A stretch of DNA of 64,000 nt from Streptomyces sp. T39 (GCF_008042045.1 NZ_RDBP01000059.1:2081-66080), one strand, 5' to 3'. Shown: positions 32,080 to 41,428, counted from the first letter of the stretch. Numbers and translations are program-made. Notes: generated by a model not told the origin, from the letters alone.

Positions 32080-34019
32080 CGACATCGCGCGACAAGAGCA
32101 CCGTCCCGGCAGGCGACGAGGCGAGTTGCTCCAGCGAGGTGGTGTCCCTCCCGGCGGCTCGGGCGGGCGCTCCTCAGCCATCGGCGCCCCCGGAGCTCGA
32201 CTACAACGGGCGCAAGCACCGGCGGGCGATGGATGATGCCACCTTGTGGGAGATGGCGCGCCGGATCCCCGCCGCGCTGTTCCAGACGGCTCGCCTGGCC
32301 TGGCAGGTCGACCGGCCAATGGCCCTGACGATCGTCGTGTGCCAGCTGCTGTCCGGACTCGGCACGGCCGTGATGCTCGGCGCGGTCGCCGAGGCCCTGC
32401 CGCAGCTGATGGTCGCCGACCCCCGACAGGGCCTGACCCACGCGTGGCCGGCGCTGACCGTGGCCGTGCTCGCGATGGCTACCGGCGCGACCATGTGGAT
32501 CCTCGCGGACTGGGCGACCCGGCGTCTCAACCCGAAGATCGCCTCCGCCGCGGACCTGCAACTCGTCGATCTCCACATGCGCGCCGAACTCGCCGCCTAC
32601 GACGCGGAAGGGTTCGGCGACCGGAGCCAGGCGGCGGAGATCGGCGCGCTCCGCGCCGTCGATCTCGCCGACGACGCCAAGACCCTCACCAACGGATTCA
32701 TCCAGCTCGCCTCCGCAGCGGCGGTGCTCACCACCTTGCACCCCCTGCTCCTGGTCGTGCTGCTGCTGTCCGTCGTCCCCCGCGGCCTCGGCGGCGTGAT
32801 CGCCGCTCGGGTCGACTACCGCGTCCACGACCAGACGATCTCCGCCCGCAATGTCCGCGGGATGATGCGCTGGTGGCTGACCACGGCAGAGCTCGCCGAC
32901 GAACTGCGGGCCAACACCATGCGCGGCTACCTCCACTTTTGGTACCGATCCATGTGCGACCGTGTCGAGACGCGCGAAGTCGCCGGCGCCCGCCCGTATC
33001 TGCGGATCACGCTGCTGGCAGCCTCGCTCGGCGGCCTGTTCACCCTCGGCATGTGGGCCTCACTCGCCGGGCTGGTCCTCGCCGGCGCTATGACGACTGC
33101 GATCGCGGGCACCGCAGTCGTCGCCTCGCAGACCGCCGGCCGCGCCCTGAACTCGATCATCCGCTACTCGACGGTCATGTTCCACCACGGCCTCTACCTC
33201 TCCGACTACTACGAGTTCATCGACGAGGTCCGCGCCATGACCACGGCCCGCGGCACCGCACAGGCCAAGGCTCCGCAGCAGATTCGCATGGAAGGCGCCT
33301 CCTACACCTACCCGAGCAAGGACACCGCGGCCGTCCAGCCCATCACGCTCACCCTGAACCGCGGCGAGGTCGTCGCCCTGGTCGGGGAGAACGGCGCCGG
33401 CAAGTCCACGCTGATCCGCATGCTCACCGGACTGACCGTACCGACCGACGGCACAGTGCGCTGGGACGACACCGACCTGGCCGGTGCCGACGCGGAGTCG
33501 GTGTGGCGGCATGTGGGCCTGGTCCCGCAGAAGAACGGCCATTGGCCGCTCGCCGCCCGGGAGAACATCACTCTCGGGCAACCCCGCGAGCACGGCGACG
33601 AGCGGATCTGGGACGCAGCCGAGCGGGTCGGCATGACCAAGGCCCTGCGCGACCTCCCCGACCGGCTGGAGACGCTGCTCGCCCGATCGGTCTGGGGCGG
33701 CCACGAACTGTCCGGAGGGCAGTGGCAGAGGCTGGCCTGCGCGAGAGCGATGTACCGGCAGCCGGCCGTCCTCGTCCTGGACGAGCCGACCAGCGAGATG
33801 GACGCCCGCGGGGAGCACCAGATGTTCCGGGAGTTGCGGGACATGGCCCCGGACCGGATCACCGTGGTGGTGACGCACCGGCTGGACAACGTACGGATGG
33901 CCGACCGGGTGATCGTCCTGGACCAGGGCCGCATCCGGGAACAGGGCTCCTTCGACGAACTCGTCGCGATCGAGGGGAGTTTGCTCGGCGAGCTGTACGC
34001 CCTCGCCCAGGACCGCTGA
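32076..34019 (+). CDS. ABC exporter, fused membrane and ATPase domains
   Basis: About 647 residues from ATG 32076, overlapping the kinase stop. A 65-residue soluble N-terminus precedes five to six spans (ALTIVVCQLLSGLGTAVMLG, WPALTVAVLAMATGATMWIL, FIQLASAAAVLTTLHPLLLV, ITLLAASLGGLFTLGMWASL). The ATPase has Walker A VGENGAGKST, Q-loop GLVPQKNGH, signature LSGGQWQR, Walker B VLVLDEPTS and switch His VVTHRLDN. No C39 peptidase domain is present, so any peptide cargo would need another protease. It is a half-transporter, probably a homodimer in the membrane. Confidence 0.85.
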   Translation: MTTSRDKSTVPAGDEASCSSEVVSLPAARAGAPQPSAPPELDYNGRKHRRAMDDATLWEMARRIPAALFQTARLAWQVDRPMALTIVVCQLLSGLGTAVMLGAVAEALPQLMVADPRQGLTHAWPALTVAVLAMATGATMWILADWATRRLNPKIASAADLQLVDLHMRAELAAYDAEGFGDRSQAAEIGALRAVDLADDAKTLTNGFIQLASAAAVLTTLHPLLLVVLLLSVVPRGLGGVIAARVDYRVHDQTISARNVRGMMRWWLTTAELADELRANTMRGYLHFWYRSMCDRVETREVAGARPYLRITLLAASLGGLFTLGMWASLAGLVLAGAMTTAIAGTAVVASQTAGRALNSIIRYSTVMFHHGLYLSDYYEFIDEVRAMTTARGTAQAKAPQQIRMEGASYTYPSKDTAAVQPITLTLNRGEVVALVGENGAGKSTLIRMLTGLTVPTDGTVRWDDTDLAGADAESVWRHVGLVPQKNGHWPLAARENITLGQPREHGDERIWDAAERVGMTKALRDLPDRLETLLARSVWGGHELSGGQWQRLACARAMYRQPAVLVLDEPTSEMDARGEHQMFRELRDMAPDRITVVVTHRLDNVRMADRVIVLDQGRIREQGSFDELVAIEGSLLGELYALAQDR

Positions 34020-34267
34020 CCCGCGGCCACCAGCAGAGGCCAACGCGGGGCCACGCAAGCCGGCGCGGCCCCGCCACTCCCCCGACATCGCCCCGGACCG
34101 CAACCGTCAACGCTCGTACGCACTCGCGCCGGCGACCGGCATGCTCCAGGCCGCTGCGGCACCCAGCCCGGTTCGACCACGTGACGGCGAGCTGAGCCGC
34201 CCACCCGCGCGACCTCCACCAGCCCGGCCCCGCAGCACCCCGCCCCTACGTCGAAGGCGAGACGCTC

Positions 34268-35734
34268 ATGTCCCCCAGCTCTTCCTCGATCCGCAAGACT
34301 GTCGAGGCGTACCTCGGCCGTCATCCAGGTGAGCATGATGCCCTGGCCGGACTCCTCGCCGCCCTGGACCGGCCCGCCGACGTGACCGCCCGGGCCACGC
34401 TCCCCGCTCACGTCACGTGTAGCGCCTCCGTGATCGACCGCCAGGGCAGGGTCCTGCACATCCGGCACCGGGCCACCGGCCTCATGCTCACCCCGGGTGG
34501 CCACATCGAGCCGCATGACCGCACACTGCTCGCCGCGGCACTGCGCGAGGTGGGGGAGGAAGTCGGGATCGTGCCAGGGGCCCTGTGCCTGACCCGGCAG
34601 ATGCTCGGCTCTCCGATCGACATCGACATCCACGACATCGCCGCCGCCTCGTCCAGGGGCGAGCCGGCCCACCGCCACTACGACTTCCGCTACGTGTTCT
34701 ACCTCGCCGGCGAAGAGCTGCCGACGATCACTCTGCAGGCGGCGGAGGTGGCCGGCGCCCGGTGGCTGGCCGTGCCGGAGGTCACCTCGCCGGCGCTGCG
34801 CGCGAAACTTCTCGCGGCACGGCTGGACGGCCGGCCCGAGCCGGTGAACGCTTCAGCGCTGATCCACGACGGGGCCGGTCGATACCTGCTTCACCTGCGC
34901 GACCACAAGCCCGGAGTCATCTGGCAGTCGGGGGCCTTCGACCTCCTCGGCGGCGGCCGTACCCACGCCGACCAGGACCTTGAGGGCACGCTGCTGCGTG
35001 AGCTGTCCGAGGAGGTACCCGACCTCCGCCTTGAGGACCCGGAGCCGTACGCCACGCAGCAGGCAACCAGCATCGACGGCCTCAGCGTCCCGGTCCGGGT
35101 CTTCACCGGCAGGTGGCGCGGCAACCCGGACCGTCTCGCGCTGTACGAGGGTGTGCTGCTGCGCTGGTTCGCGCCCGATGAGCTGGACAGGCTGCGCCTG
35201 AGTCCCGCCACCCGGGGCCTGATTCGCCGGCACGCGGCCGAGAACCCTCCGGACAACGGGCCAGCCACGACTCCTGCGGTGTGGGACGGGGGCAGCCGGA
35301 CGGTGCTGAACGGCATCGGAGTACACCTCCACCTCGAAGACGCGGAAGGCCGGGTGCTGCTCGGTCTGCGTCACCCCGACTCGAAGTACGCGGGCGACAC
35401 CTGGCACTACCTCGCCGGGCGGTGCGAGCAGGAGTCCGCCCTCGCGTGCCTGGTCCGCGAGGCATGGGAGGAGGCGGGGCTGGTCATCGATCCCGAGGAC
35501 GTGGAGCTGGTGCACGTCGCACACGTCGTTGACGCCCCGGGCAGCCTGCCGCTGATGCAGCTCGTCTTCCGGGCGCGCCGGTGGGAGGGCACCCCCGGGG
35601 TTCGCGAGCCCCACAAGTGCCTGGCCTGGCAGTGGTGGCCGACGCGCGAGCTCCCGGACCGGATCGTCCCGTACACCCGGACGGCCATCAGCGCGATCTC
35701 CGAAGGCCGCCCCTATTCCCAGCTGGGCTGGTGA
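34268..35734 (+). CDS. Protein of three tandem NUDIX domains
   Basis: 488 residues from ATG 34268. The three NUDIX units start near residues 50, 195 and 335. Box 1: GGHIEPHDRTLLAAALREV then GEEVGI, canonical. Box 2: GGGRTHADQDLEGTLLREL then SEEVPD, Glu pair kept but the final Gly lost. Box 3: AGRCEQESALACLVREA then WEEAGL, canonical. NUDIX enzymes cut nucleoside diphosphate-linked compounds. Three in one chain is unusual and could reflect several substrates or a regulatory middle domain. It lies 248 bases after the ABC gene in the same direction; its own GAAGGCGAG site precedes the ATG. Confidence 0.88.
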   Translation: MSPSSSSIRKTVEAYLGRHPGEHDALAGLLAALDRPADVTARATLPAHVTCSASVIDRQGRVLHIRHRATGLMLTPGGHIEPHDRTLLAAALREVGEEVGIVPGALCLTRQMLGSPIDIDIHDIAAASSRGEPAHRHYDFRYVFYLAGEELPTITLQAAEVAGARWLAVPEVTSPALRAKLLAARLDGRPEPVNASALIHDGAGRYLLHLRDHKPGVIWQSGAFDLLGGGRTHADQDLEGTLLRELSEEVPDLRLEDPEPYATQQATSIDGLSVPVRVFTGRWRGNPDRLALYEGVLLRWFAPDELDRLRLSPATRGLIRRHAAENPPDNGPATTPAVWDGGSRTVLNGIGVHLHLEDAEGRVLLGLRHPDSKYAGDTWHYLAGRCEQESALACLVREAWEEAGLVIDPEDVELVHVAHVVDAPGSLPLMQLVFRARRWEGTPGVREPHKCLAWQWWPTRELPDRIVPYTRTAISAISEGRPYSQLGW

Positions 35735-36087
35735 GCAGGGTGAGCACACCCACCACAAGCGGGCTCGGCCGCCGGTCCCTGGCCGAGCCCACGCCCGTGC
35801 CGCGGGAGCGGGCGACGACCGGCACACCGTTGAGGGCGGCGGACCGATCCTGGTCGACGGGGAGGACGGCGGCGTCTTCATGATCCCGATCGTGACCTTC
35901 AAGCCGGACAGTTGGCGAGACGCATACCGACAGCACTCCAGAGGACACACGCCGGACAATGGGCGAGCCTCACTCAGGGCCCCCATGTGATCCTCGGCCA
36001 CTCATGCGCGACCCAGCGGGCGGCTCCGACGGGCTGAGCGTCGATGGGAGGTCTCGCGCTCAGCCCGTGCTGTGGACGTCGGGTATG
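35735..36087. other. Region with a coding fragment only
   Basis: At about 35830-35990 a rightward frame reads GGPILVDGEDGGVFMIPIV, TFKPDSWRDAYRQHSRG and stops. It looks like the end of a lost gene, with no start. The rest shows nothing. Confidence 0.4.
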
Positions 36088-36590
36088 TCAGGCGTGCGGG
36101 GTCCAGTAGGCGGTCAGCTTTCCGACGCCGTGCTCGACGTCTTTCCAGGAGCCGTTGAAGGTGAGAACGGCGACGGCGGCCGTAGGGAGGCCACTGCGGT
36201 TCATCTGCGCCAGCAGATCGCCCTCTGCCTCTGCTGCGAGGGCGTCGGCGAGGCTGTGGAGTCCGGGGTTGTGCCCGATGACCGCCACGCTTTCGACCTT
36301 GTCGTCGACCTCGTTCAATAGGCGATCAGCTCACCCAACAATGCTTCGTAAAGGCGCTCTTCGTATACCGCACCGGGCGGCTGCGACAGCTCACCTGCGA
36401 TGAGCTTCCACGTTTCACGGCAGCGTGCAGCAGTCGAGCACAGTGCCAAGTCGAGAGGCATACCAGAGCCGGCGATCCACCGGCCGACGTCAGGCGCCTG
36501 CTCCTGGCCGTGCTCCGCGAGCGGGCGTTCGTGAGGACGGTGGAGCGCCGTGATCGCTATCAGGCCGCAAACGGGACGGTCTTCCGTCGC
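36088..36590 (-). pseudogene. SixA-like histidine phosphatase, broken
   Basis: Two leftward frames together make a SixA-type phosphohistidine phosphatase. The first has ERPLAEHGQEQAPDVGRWI, LALCSTAARCRETWKLIA and YEERLYEALLGELIA, then a premature stop. A missing C near 36318 would restore continuity to EVDDKVESVAVIGHNPGLHS and NGSWKDVEHGVGKL. The N-terminal RHG/RHAK catalytic motif is also lost (ITALHRPHERPL instead). It is inactive. Confidence 0.8.
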
Positions 36591-36982
36591 TGAAGGGACC
36601 GGGGGAAACGTTGCAGCGCCCGAGCGGTGGGGTGCGGGGCGGGTGGCTGGAAGCTGATCACTCATCGGTATGAATGCGGAATTACCCCTGTGTATATGGA
36701 CAGGCTGCCGTCGGCTGCCACTGGCGCAGTCGGCAGGACTCAGGCGATGAGCCATGCCCCGACCGGGCCCGCAGAAAGGGCGCGCCGTGAGCGTGCGACG
36801 GGCCCGGAGGGGTGGGGTCCGTCGTGGGGTGGTCCGAGTTCTGCGCCCGTCGCCAGTGAAGCGGTCGTTTCACGAGTAGTTGATCGACTGCTCGAAGAGT
36901 CTCAGCAGCTCTCCGTACGGCGGGGGCTGGATGGAATCAACTGACGGCTGCCTGTGGCAGGCAGTCGGTGAACGGTGAAGGA
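36591..36982. other. Upstream region of the NHL-propeller gene
   Basis: No gene was recognised. A small hairpin (CTGCCTG tgg CAGGCAG) lies at about 36947-36963, close to the start at 36983, and could affect translation. Confidence 0.4.
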
Positions 36983-38515
36983 ATGACGATGAGCACTGCC
37001 CCTACAGAGTCCGCGGAAGGTGAGCACTCCCCCGCTGCGATCAGCACGGTCGCGGGGACCGGCGTCGCGGGGTTCGCAGGCGACAACGAGCGTGCTGCTG
37101 CGGCCCAGCTGAACCGCCCATACGGTCTCGCGATGGACAGCACCGGCACCCTCTACTTCACCGAGCGTGACGGTCACCGAATCCGGAAGATCACGACGGA
37201 CGGGAGGATCAGCACGGTCGCGGGCACCGGCACCGCGGGCTACAAGGGGGACAACGGTCCTGCCGTCTCAGCCCAGTTGAAGACCCCGCGGGGGATTACG
37301 GTGGACAGCGCGGGGGACCTCTATGTCGCCGACAGTGAGAATCACCGGGTCCGGAAGATCACGGCCGACGGGAAGATCACCACGATCGCGGGCAGCGGCA
37401 CCGCGGGATTCGGCGGTGACGGGGGCCCCGCCACCGCCGCCCGGTTGAACCTTCCGTACTCGGTGGCGGTGGACAGCGCCGGCGTCCTGTACGTCGCCGA
37501 CGGCGGCAATCACCGGGTCCGGAAGATCACGGCGGACGGGAAGATCACCACGATCGCGGGGACCGGGGTCGCGGGATTCGGGGGGGATGGTGGTCCTGCG
37601 ACTTCAGCCCTGCTGAAGTGGCCGAACGGCGTGGTGGTGGATGGCGCGGGCACGCTTTATGTCGTAGACGGCCAGAACCACCGGGTACGGAGGATCACGG
37701 CCGACGGGAAGATCAATACGGTTGCCGGTACGGGCACGGCGGGTTTCGGCGGTGACGGCGGCACGGCCGCTTCGGCCCAGCTGAACAACCCTTTGGGGAT
37801 GGTGCTGGACAGCACCGGCGCCCTCTACCTCTCCGACCACCGCAATCACCGGGTGCGGAAGATCACGGCCGACGGGAAGATCACCACGATCGCGGGCACC
37901 GGGGTCGCGGGATTCGGCGGTGACGGCGGCCCCGGCGCGTCAGCCCAGCTGAACAACCCGATCGGACTCGCTGTGGACTGTGTCGACACCCTCTACATCG
38001 CCGACTACAGCAACCACCGGATCAGGAAGATCCCGTCGGCGCGAATGGCCGGGCTGCCCGAGTCGGGCACGGTGGTCTCCTGGGCCAACGTCCGCAGCAG
38101 GCTGCGGATGGGGGTCCACCGGGAGTCCCTCAAGGACGGGGCCGAGATCCATCAGGTGCTCACCGCCCCCCGGGACCACCAGCGGTGGCGGCTGATTGCG
38201 GCGGGCCAGGAGGACGGCGAGGTGCTGTACCGGATCGAGAACGTGCGCAGCGGCAAAGTGCTGGAGGTCCTCGGAGCGCAGGAGGCGGCCGGCGCGGTTC
38301 TCGCGCAGCGTGCCTACGAGGGCGGTGACGCACGCCATCAGCAGTGGCGGCTGATTCCGGTGGGCTCCGCGAACGGCACACCGGCGGTGTACGAGATCGC
38401 GAATCGCAACAGCGGTCTGCTCCTGCGCATCGACACGAACGCCCGTGCGGCGGTCAAGCAGGACGGCGCGGATGGCGACCACCGGGAACGGCAGTGGCAG
38501 CTGCTGCCCGTATGA
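36983..38515 (+). CDS. NHL-repeat beta-propeller with C-terminal beta-trefoil
   Basis: 510 residues from ATG 36983, preceded by GAAGGA. Six NHL-type blades of 56 residues repeat the pattern TVAGTGTAGFGGDGGPA, LNxPxGxxVDSAGxLYVAD and NHRVRKITADGKI; at DNA level the blades are 168-bp units. After residue 350 a ricin-B-like beta-trefoil follows, with DHQRWRLIAAG, HQQWRLIPVG and ERQWQLLPV (QxW motifs). It has no signal peptide. It may bind glycans or partner proteins. It converges on the two-gene pore-former operon and shares trefoil domains with 41429, so it probably belongs to the same system. Confidence 0.85.
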   Translation: MTMSTAPTESAEGEHSPAAISTVAGTGVAGFAGDNERAAAAQLNRPYGLAMDSTGTLYFTERDGHRIRKITTDGRISTVAGTGTAGYKGDNGPAVSAQLKTPRGITVDSAGDLYVADSENHRVRKITADGKITTIAGSGTAGFGGDGGPATAARLNLPYSVAVDSAGVLYVADGGNHRVRKITADGKITTIAGTGVAGFGGDGGPATSALLKWPNGVVVDGAGTLYVVDGQNHRVRRITADGKINTVAGTGTAGFGGDGGTAASAQLNNPLGMVLDSTGALYLSDHRNHRVRKITADGKITTIAGTGVAGFGGDGGPGASAQLNNPIGLAVDCVDTLYIADYSNHRIRKIPSARMAGLPESGTVVSWANVRSRLRMGVHRESLKDGAEIHQVLTAPRDHQRWRLIAAGQEDGEVLYRIENVRSGKVLEVLGAQEAAGAVLAQRAYEGGDARHQQWRLIPVGSANGTPAVYEIANRNSGLLLRIDTNARAAVKQDGADGDHRERQWQLLPV

Positions 38516-38572
38516 CGCGAGAGGGGGCAGGGGCGGCCTCGCCCCTGCCCCCTCCTCACCAATCGGCGAGCC

Positions 38573-39079
38573 CTACTGCGAAGTGGGCGGCTTCTCAGCG
38601 GTCGCCTTGGGCGCCTTGGGGGCCTCCGGTGCCGTGGGGGTCTGCGGAGACTTGGGGGGCTTGGTGTAGTCGCTCTTCTTCGGCCTGCTCTCCAGGTCCT
38701 CGTCCTTCTGGAGGTCGCTGTGTTCGGTCACGGTCGCGCTCGCGTCCTGCATGCCGGCGGAGGCCGCCTGGGTCACCGAGCCGGGATCCTGGGCGTACTG
38801 GGCCTGTGCACCCGCGGATGCCTGGGTGGTCTGGATGAAGGAGCCGAGAAAGCCCAGGACCGCCCGCGCTTCGGGACAGGTTTCCTGCACGATCTTCGCG
38901 CGGGAGGAGGCGCCGTGGATCGCGTTGTTGAACAGGCTGGGAGTGGTGTCGTCGTACGTGTCGTCGTCGCTGTCCTCGAAGTCGATGCCCTCGCCCGGGC
39001 GGGGCTTGGTGCTGTCGGTGGTCACGGAGAAGAGACCCGCGCCCCTGCCGGCGGAATTGAAGATGTTGTCGAACACCAT
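38573..39079 (-). CDS. Acidic/Pro-Lys-rich small protein, partner of the pore-former
   Basis: 168 residues from ATG 39079, chosen because AGAGGTG lies seven bases before it (GTG 39088 is possible). The N-terminus is TMVFDNIFNSAGRGAGLFSV, then an Asp-rich stretch (IDFEDSDDDTYDD), a helical centre (SSRAKIVQETCPEARAVLG then AGAQAQYAQD) and a disordered tail of Pro/Lys/Thr repeats (PKSPQTPTAPEAPKAPKA). There is no signal peptide. It is the second gene of the leftward operon, 45 bases after the pore-forming protein. Unknown family; it could be a chaperone, immunity protein or second toxin component. Confidence 0.6.
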   Translation of the reverse strand: MVFDNIFNSAGRGAGLFSVTTDSTKPRPGEGIDFEDSDDDTYDDTTPSLFNNAIHGASSRAKIVQETCPEARAVLGFLGSFIQTTQASAGAQAQYAQDPGSVTQAASAGMQDASATVTEHSDLQKDEDLESRPKKSDYTKPPKSPQTPTAPEAPKAPKATAEKPPTSQ

Positions 39080-39124
39080 GGTCGTCACCTCTGGTCGTCG
39101 TCGTGGCGGCGGCGCCGCGCGGGC

Positions 39125-40219
39125 TCAGGGCAGCTTGTACAGCGTCTGCTCGCTGACGGCCAGGGCCTCGCCGTCGAGCATCGTGTGGTGGACCTCCAGG
39201 GCGGAGACGACCTCGGCCAGCCCCTTCATGCGGAAGCCGCCGGGTGCCAGGTCGATGTCGGCGATGTCGCGGGCGACCACCTTCTCCAGGCCGGGATAGT
39301 CCCCGGACTGAGGGGGAGACAGGACCGGCGCCGGCACGGCGTACTCCACCGCGATCAGCCCGGAGAAGGTCACCGGGATCTCGTAGGAGTACTGCTTGCG
39401 GGTGCGCCGCTGCGAGACGATGGTCTGCACGCGGGAGTTCGGCGGTACCTTGCCGGAGATCTGCGACTTCGAGGCCCAGCTGGTGTTCAGCGAGCCGCCG
39501 ACGGTGGCCGCGATGCCCAGGGCGAGCTGGGCGTTGAGCGAGGCGTTGCCGGTGGCGCTGCCGCTCGTCGTGAATCCCACCGAGTTGGTCATCCCGGTCG
39601 AGGCGGAGTTCGTCGCGGAGGTGCTCGCAGACGTCTCGGTGGTGTTGGCATTGTCGACGCCGACGCTGTCCTTGCTGTTCTTGTTGGTGACCGTGTTCGC
39701 GTTCTTGTTCGCCATGCCGTTCTGGCACGACGCCGCGAGCTGCGACTGGAGGTCCAGGCGGAGCTGGTTCTGCAGCTGCAGCTGGAGGGATGCGCCGACG
39801 CTGCCGCCGAAGGTGAGCTTGGCGTCCCCGTGCAACGACCACGTCACCCCGTTGGAGACGGTGAAGTCGACCGAGTCGGTGAACGTCATTTCCGTCTGGC
39901 TGCGGTTGACGTAGTCGCGTGAGGAGAAGGTGTCGGGCGGGGGCTGGGCGATGTCGCCACGCACCTCGATCAGTGGCTCCCCGAGGTTCATGTAGGCGAG
40001 CCAGCCCAGGTTGAACGCGGTCCCGGGGAAGGAGCCGAACCTCGTTTTGTTCAGGGAGAACCCGACGGGCTTGTGCTGGACACCGTAGTCGTCGACATAG
40101 ACCAGATTGGGGTGGTCCAGGATCGACTGCCAGGTCTGCTCGATGTTGAGTTCCCGCACGTTCTTCTTCGTCAGGGGCTGACGCCTGGCCGGTACCAGGC
40201 TGTACGCGTTGGAAGGCAT
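39125..40219 (-). CDS. Aerolysin/ETX-MTX2-like pore-forming protein
   Basis: 364 residues from ATG 40219 with GAGGA upstream. The N-terminal domain (EQTWQSILDHPNLVYVDDYG, FNLGWLAYMNLGEP) is followed by long alternating Ser/Thr strands (EMTFTDSVDFTVSNGVTWSL), a low-complexity Asn/Ser/Thr insert (about residues 170-225), then GKVPPNSRVQTIVSQRRT and YSYEIPVTFSGLIAVEY. The VPPNSxV...FSG pattern is the hallmark of the C-terminal sandwich of ETX/MTX2 toxins. It has no signal peptide. The family makes beta-barrel pores in target membranes. It is operonic with the acidic protein 38573 and divergent from 40645. Confidence 0.65.
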   Translation of the reverse strand: MPSNAYSLVPARRQPLTKKNVRELNIEQTWQSILDHPNLVYVDDYGVQHKPVGFSLNKTRFGSFPGTAFNLGWLAYMNLGEPLIEVRGDIAQPPPDTFSSRDYVNRSQTEMTFTDSVDFTVSNGVTWSLHGDAKLTFGGSVGASLQLQLQNQLRLDLQSQLAASCQNGMANKNANTVTNKNSKDSVGVDNANTTETSASTSATNSASTGMTNSVGFTTSGSATGNASLNAQLALGIAATVGGSLNTSWASKSQISGKVPPNSRVQTIVSQRRTRKQYSYEIPVTFSGLIAVEYAVPAPVLSPPQSGDYPGLEKVVARDIADIDLAPGGFRMKGLAEVVSALEVHHTMLDGEALAVSEQTLYKLP

Positions 40220-40644
40220 CTACCCGTCCTCGACTAAATTTCGTCCGAACCGTGCCCGGTGAAAGGTGAAAAGAAATCTGCACATGTTCCGGCAAGCGAA
40301 AATACCGCCCTCGCAGGAGCCCTGGAAGAGAAGCCGGAGTGTCGCACTCCATCGAGTGATCGATTTTCAGTAATTGATTCCGAAACGCCGATGGAGTGAC
40401 CATTCTTCTTCTGCGTCACTCCATCGATGACTTTCACAGTGATTCGTCGGCGGGTACCGTGACCTCGGATGTTGCCGTGAACGATGCCATTGATCCAGCC
40501 GTCTGCTCTGTTCCGGTCGCCACCCGGTGAAAATGATCGGGGCGGGCCTTGTCCTATCGCGCGACAGGTCGCTCCTTACAGGGTCAGGGCAGGGCTCGAT
40601 GCATTGTTCTCCCCCTCCTATGGGAAACAGGTGAGGTTTCAGCG
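40220..40644. promoter_or_regulatory. Divergent promoter region of the pore-former locus
   Basis: 425 bases between the leftward pore-former operon and the rightward 40645-43252 genes, with clearly more A+T than its surroundings (CTAAATTTCG, AAGAAATCTG, TTTTCAGTAATTGATTC). It contains the repeated motif described separately. No other gene was seen. Confidence 0.6.
40345..40427. promoter_or_regulatory. Three copies of an operator-like motif (GTCACTCCATCGA)
   Basis: CACTCCATCGA at 40345-40355, its complement CGATGGAGTGAC at 40389-40400, and GTCACTCCATCGA at 40415-40427. The last two form an inverted repeat with a 14-base gap. It is a likely binding site for an unidentified regulator of both divergent units. 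Confidence 0.6.
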
Positions 40645-41364
40645 ATGTACACCCAAGAGCGCACGACGATGTCGAATCTGGTGGTCGGCGGGCCGGTGGC
40701 GGTGAACAGCTATGACAACGCGATCGTGGCCGCGCTGGTGGAGAACCGGCCGGTCATGCTCGTGCACGCCTTCAACGGCGGCTACCTGCGCCCCGCCGAG
40801 CTGAGGGAGGAGAGCCACGACAAGGGGGTCCAGCTGGCCACCGCGCTCGACCCGGCGACCAAGGAGGCGCAGGGCCATCTCTGGTACATCACCCCGGCCG
40901 GGTTCTTCGGGCAGCGGCCGCTGTACTTCCTCGAAAGCGCCGCCGGCCAGGTGTCACCCGAAACCCCCGGCACGGGCACAGCCGACGACGGACGCGGTGA
41001 CGACGGCACGCCCAAGCCGAAGCGCCGGCGCATGACCGTGCACCAGGACGCCCCCAAGACCACGGCCGACACCGTCCAGGTCGGCCTGCCCGACAAGGTC
41101 GCAGACAAGTGGCGGGGGAAGAACGGCGCGCCCGAGGACACCCAGCTGTGGGTCGTCACGGTCACGCCGTGGGGCGGGATCACCTTCGTGCCGATCACCC
41201 ACCCCGACGCCATCCTCGGGTTCAAGGACTACGCGGTGACGCCCAACAGCGAGGTGCGGCTCACCTACAACTGGGGCGGGGACTTCACCGGCACGGTCAT
41301 CAACACCTTCTACCCGCGCCTGCCCAGCGAGTGGAACGTCCCCTACCACCACGTCTTCACATGA
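40645..41364 (+). CDS. Unknown protein of the pore-former locus
   Basis: 239 residues from ATG 40645; ATG 40669 is an alternative. The N-terminal domain SYDNAIVAALVENRPVMLVH, FNGGYLRP, GHLWYITPAGFFGQRPLYFL resembles a split trefoil or propeller blade. A charged linker (PKPKRRRMTVHQDAPK) leads to a C-terminal domain DTQLWVVTVTPWGGITFVPI, THPDAILGFKDYAV and EVRLTYNWGGDFTGTVINTF. No signal peptide, no known family. It is the first gene of the rightward unit, 64 bases before the trefoil/FG-GAP gene. Confidence 0.6.
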   Translation: MYTQERTTMSNLVVGGPVAVNSYDNAIVAALVENRPVMLVHAFNGGYLRPAELREESHDKGVQLATALDPATKEAQGHLWYITPAGFFGQRPLYFLESAAGQVSPETPGTGTADDGRGDDGTPKPKRRRMTVHQDAPKTTADTVQVGLPDKVADKWRGKNGAPEDTQLWVVTVTPWGGITFVPITHPDAILGFKDYAVTPNSEVRLTYNWGGDFTGTVINTFYPRLPSEWNVPYHHVFT

Positions 41365-41428
41365 TCCGCGGCCGCCGTGCCGTATCCGTCCCGAGCCAAC
41401 GCCCCTACCGCCTGGAAGAGGCCGCACG

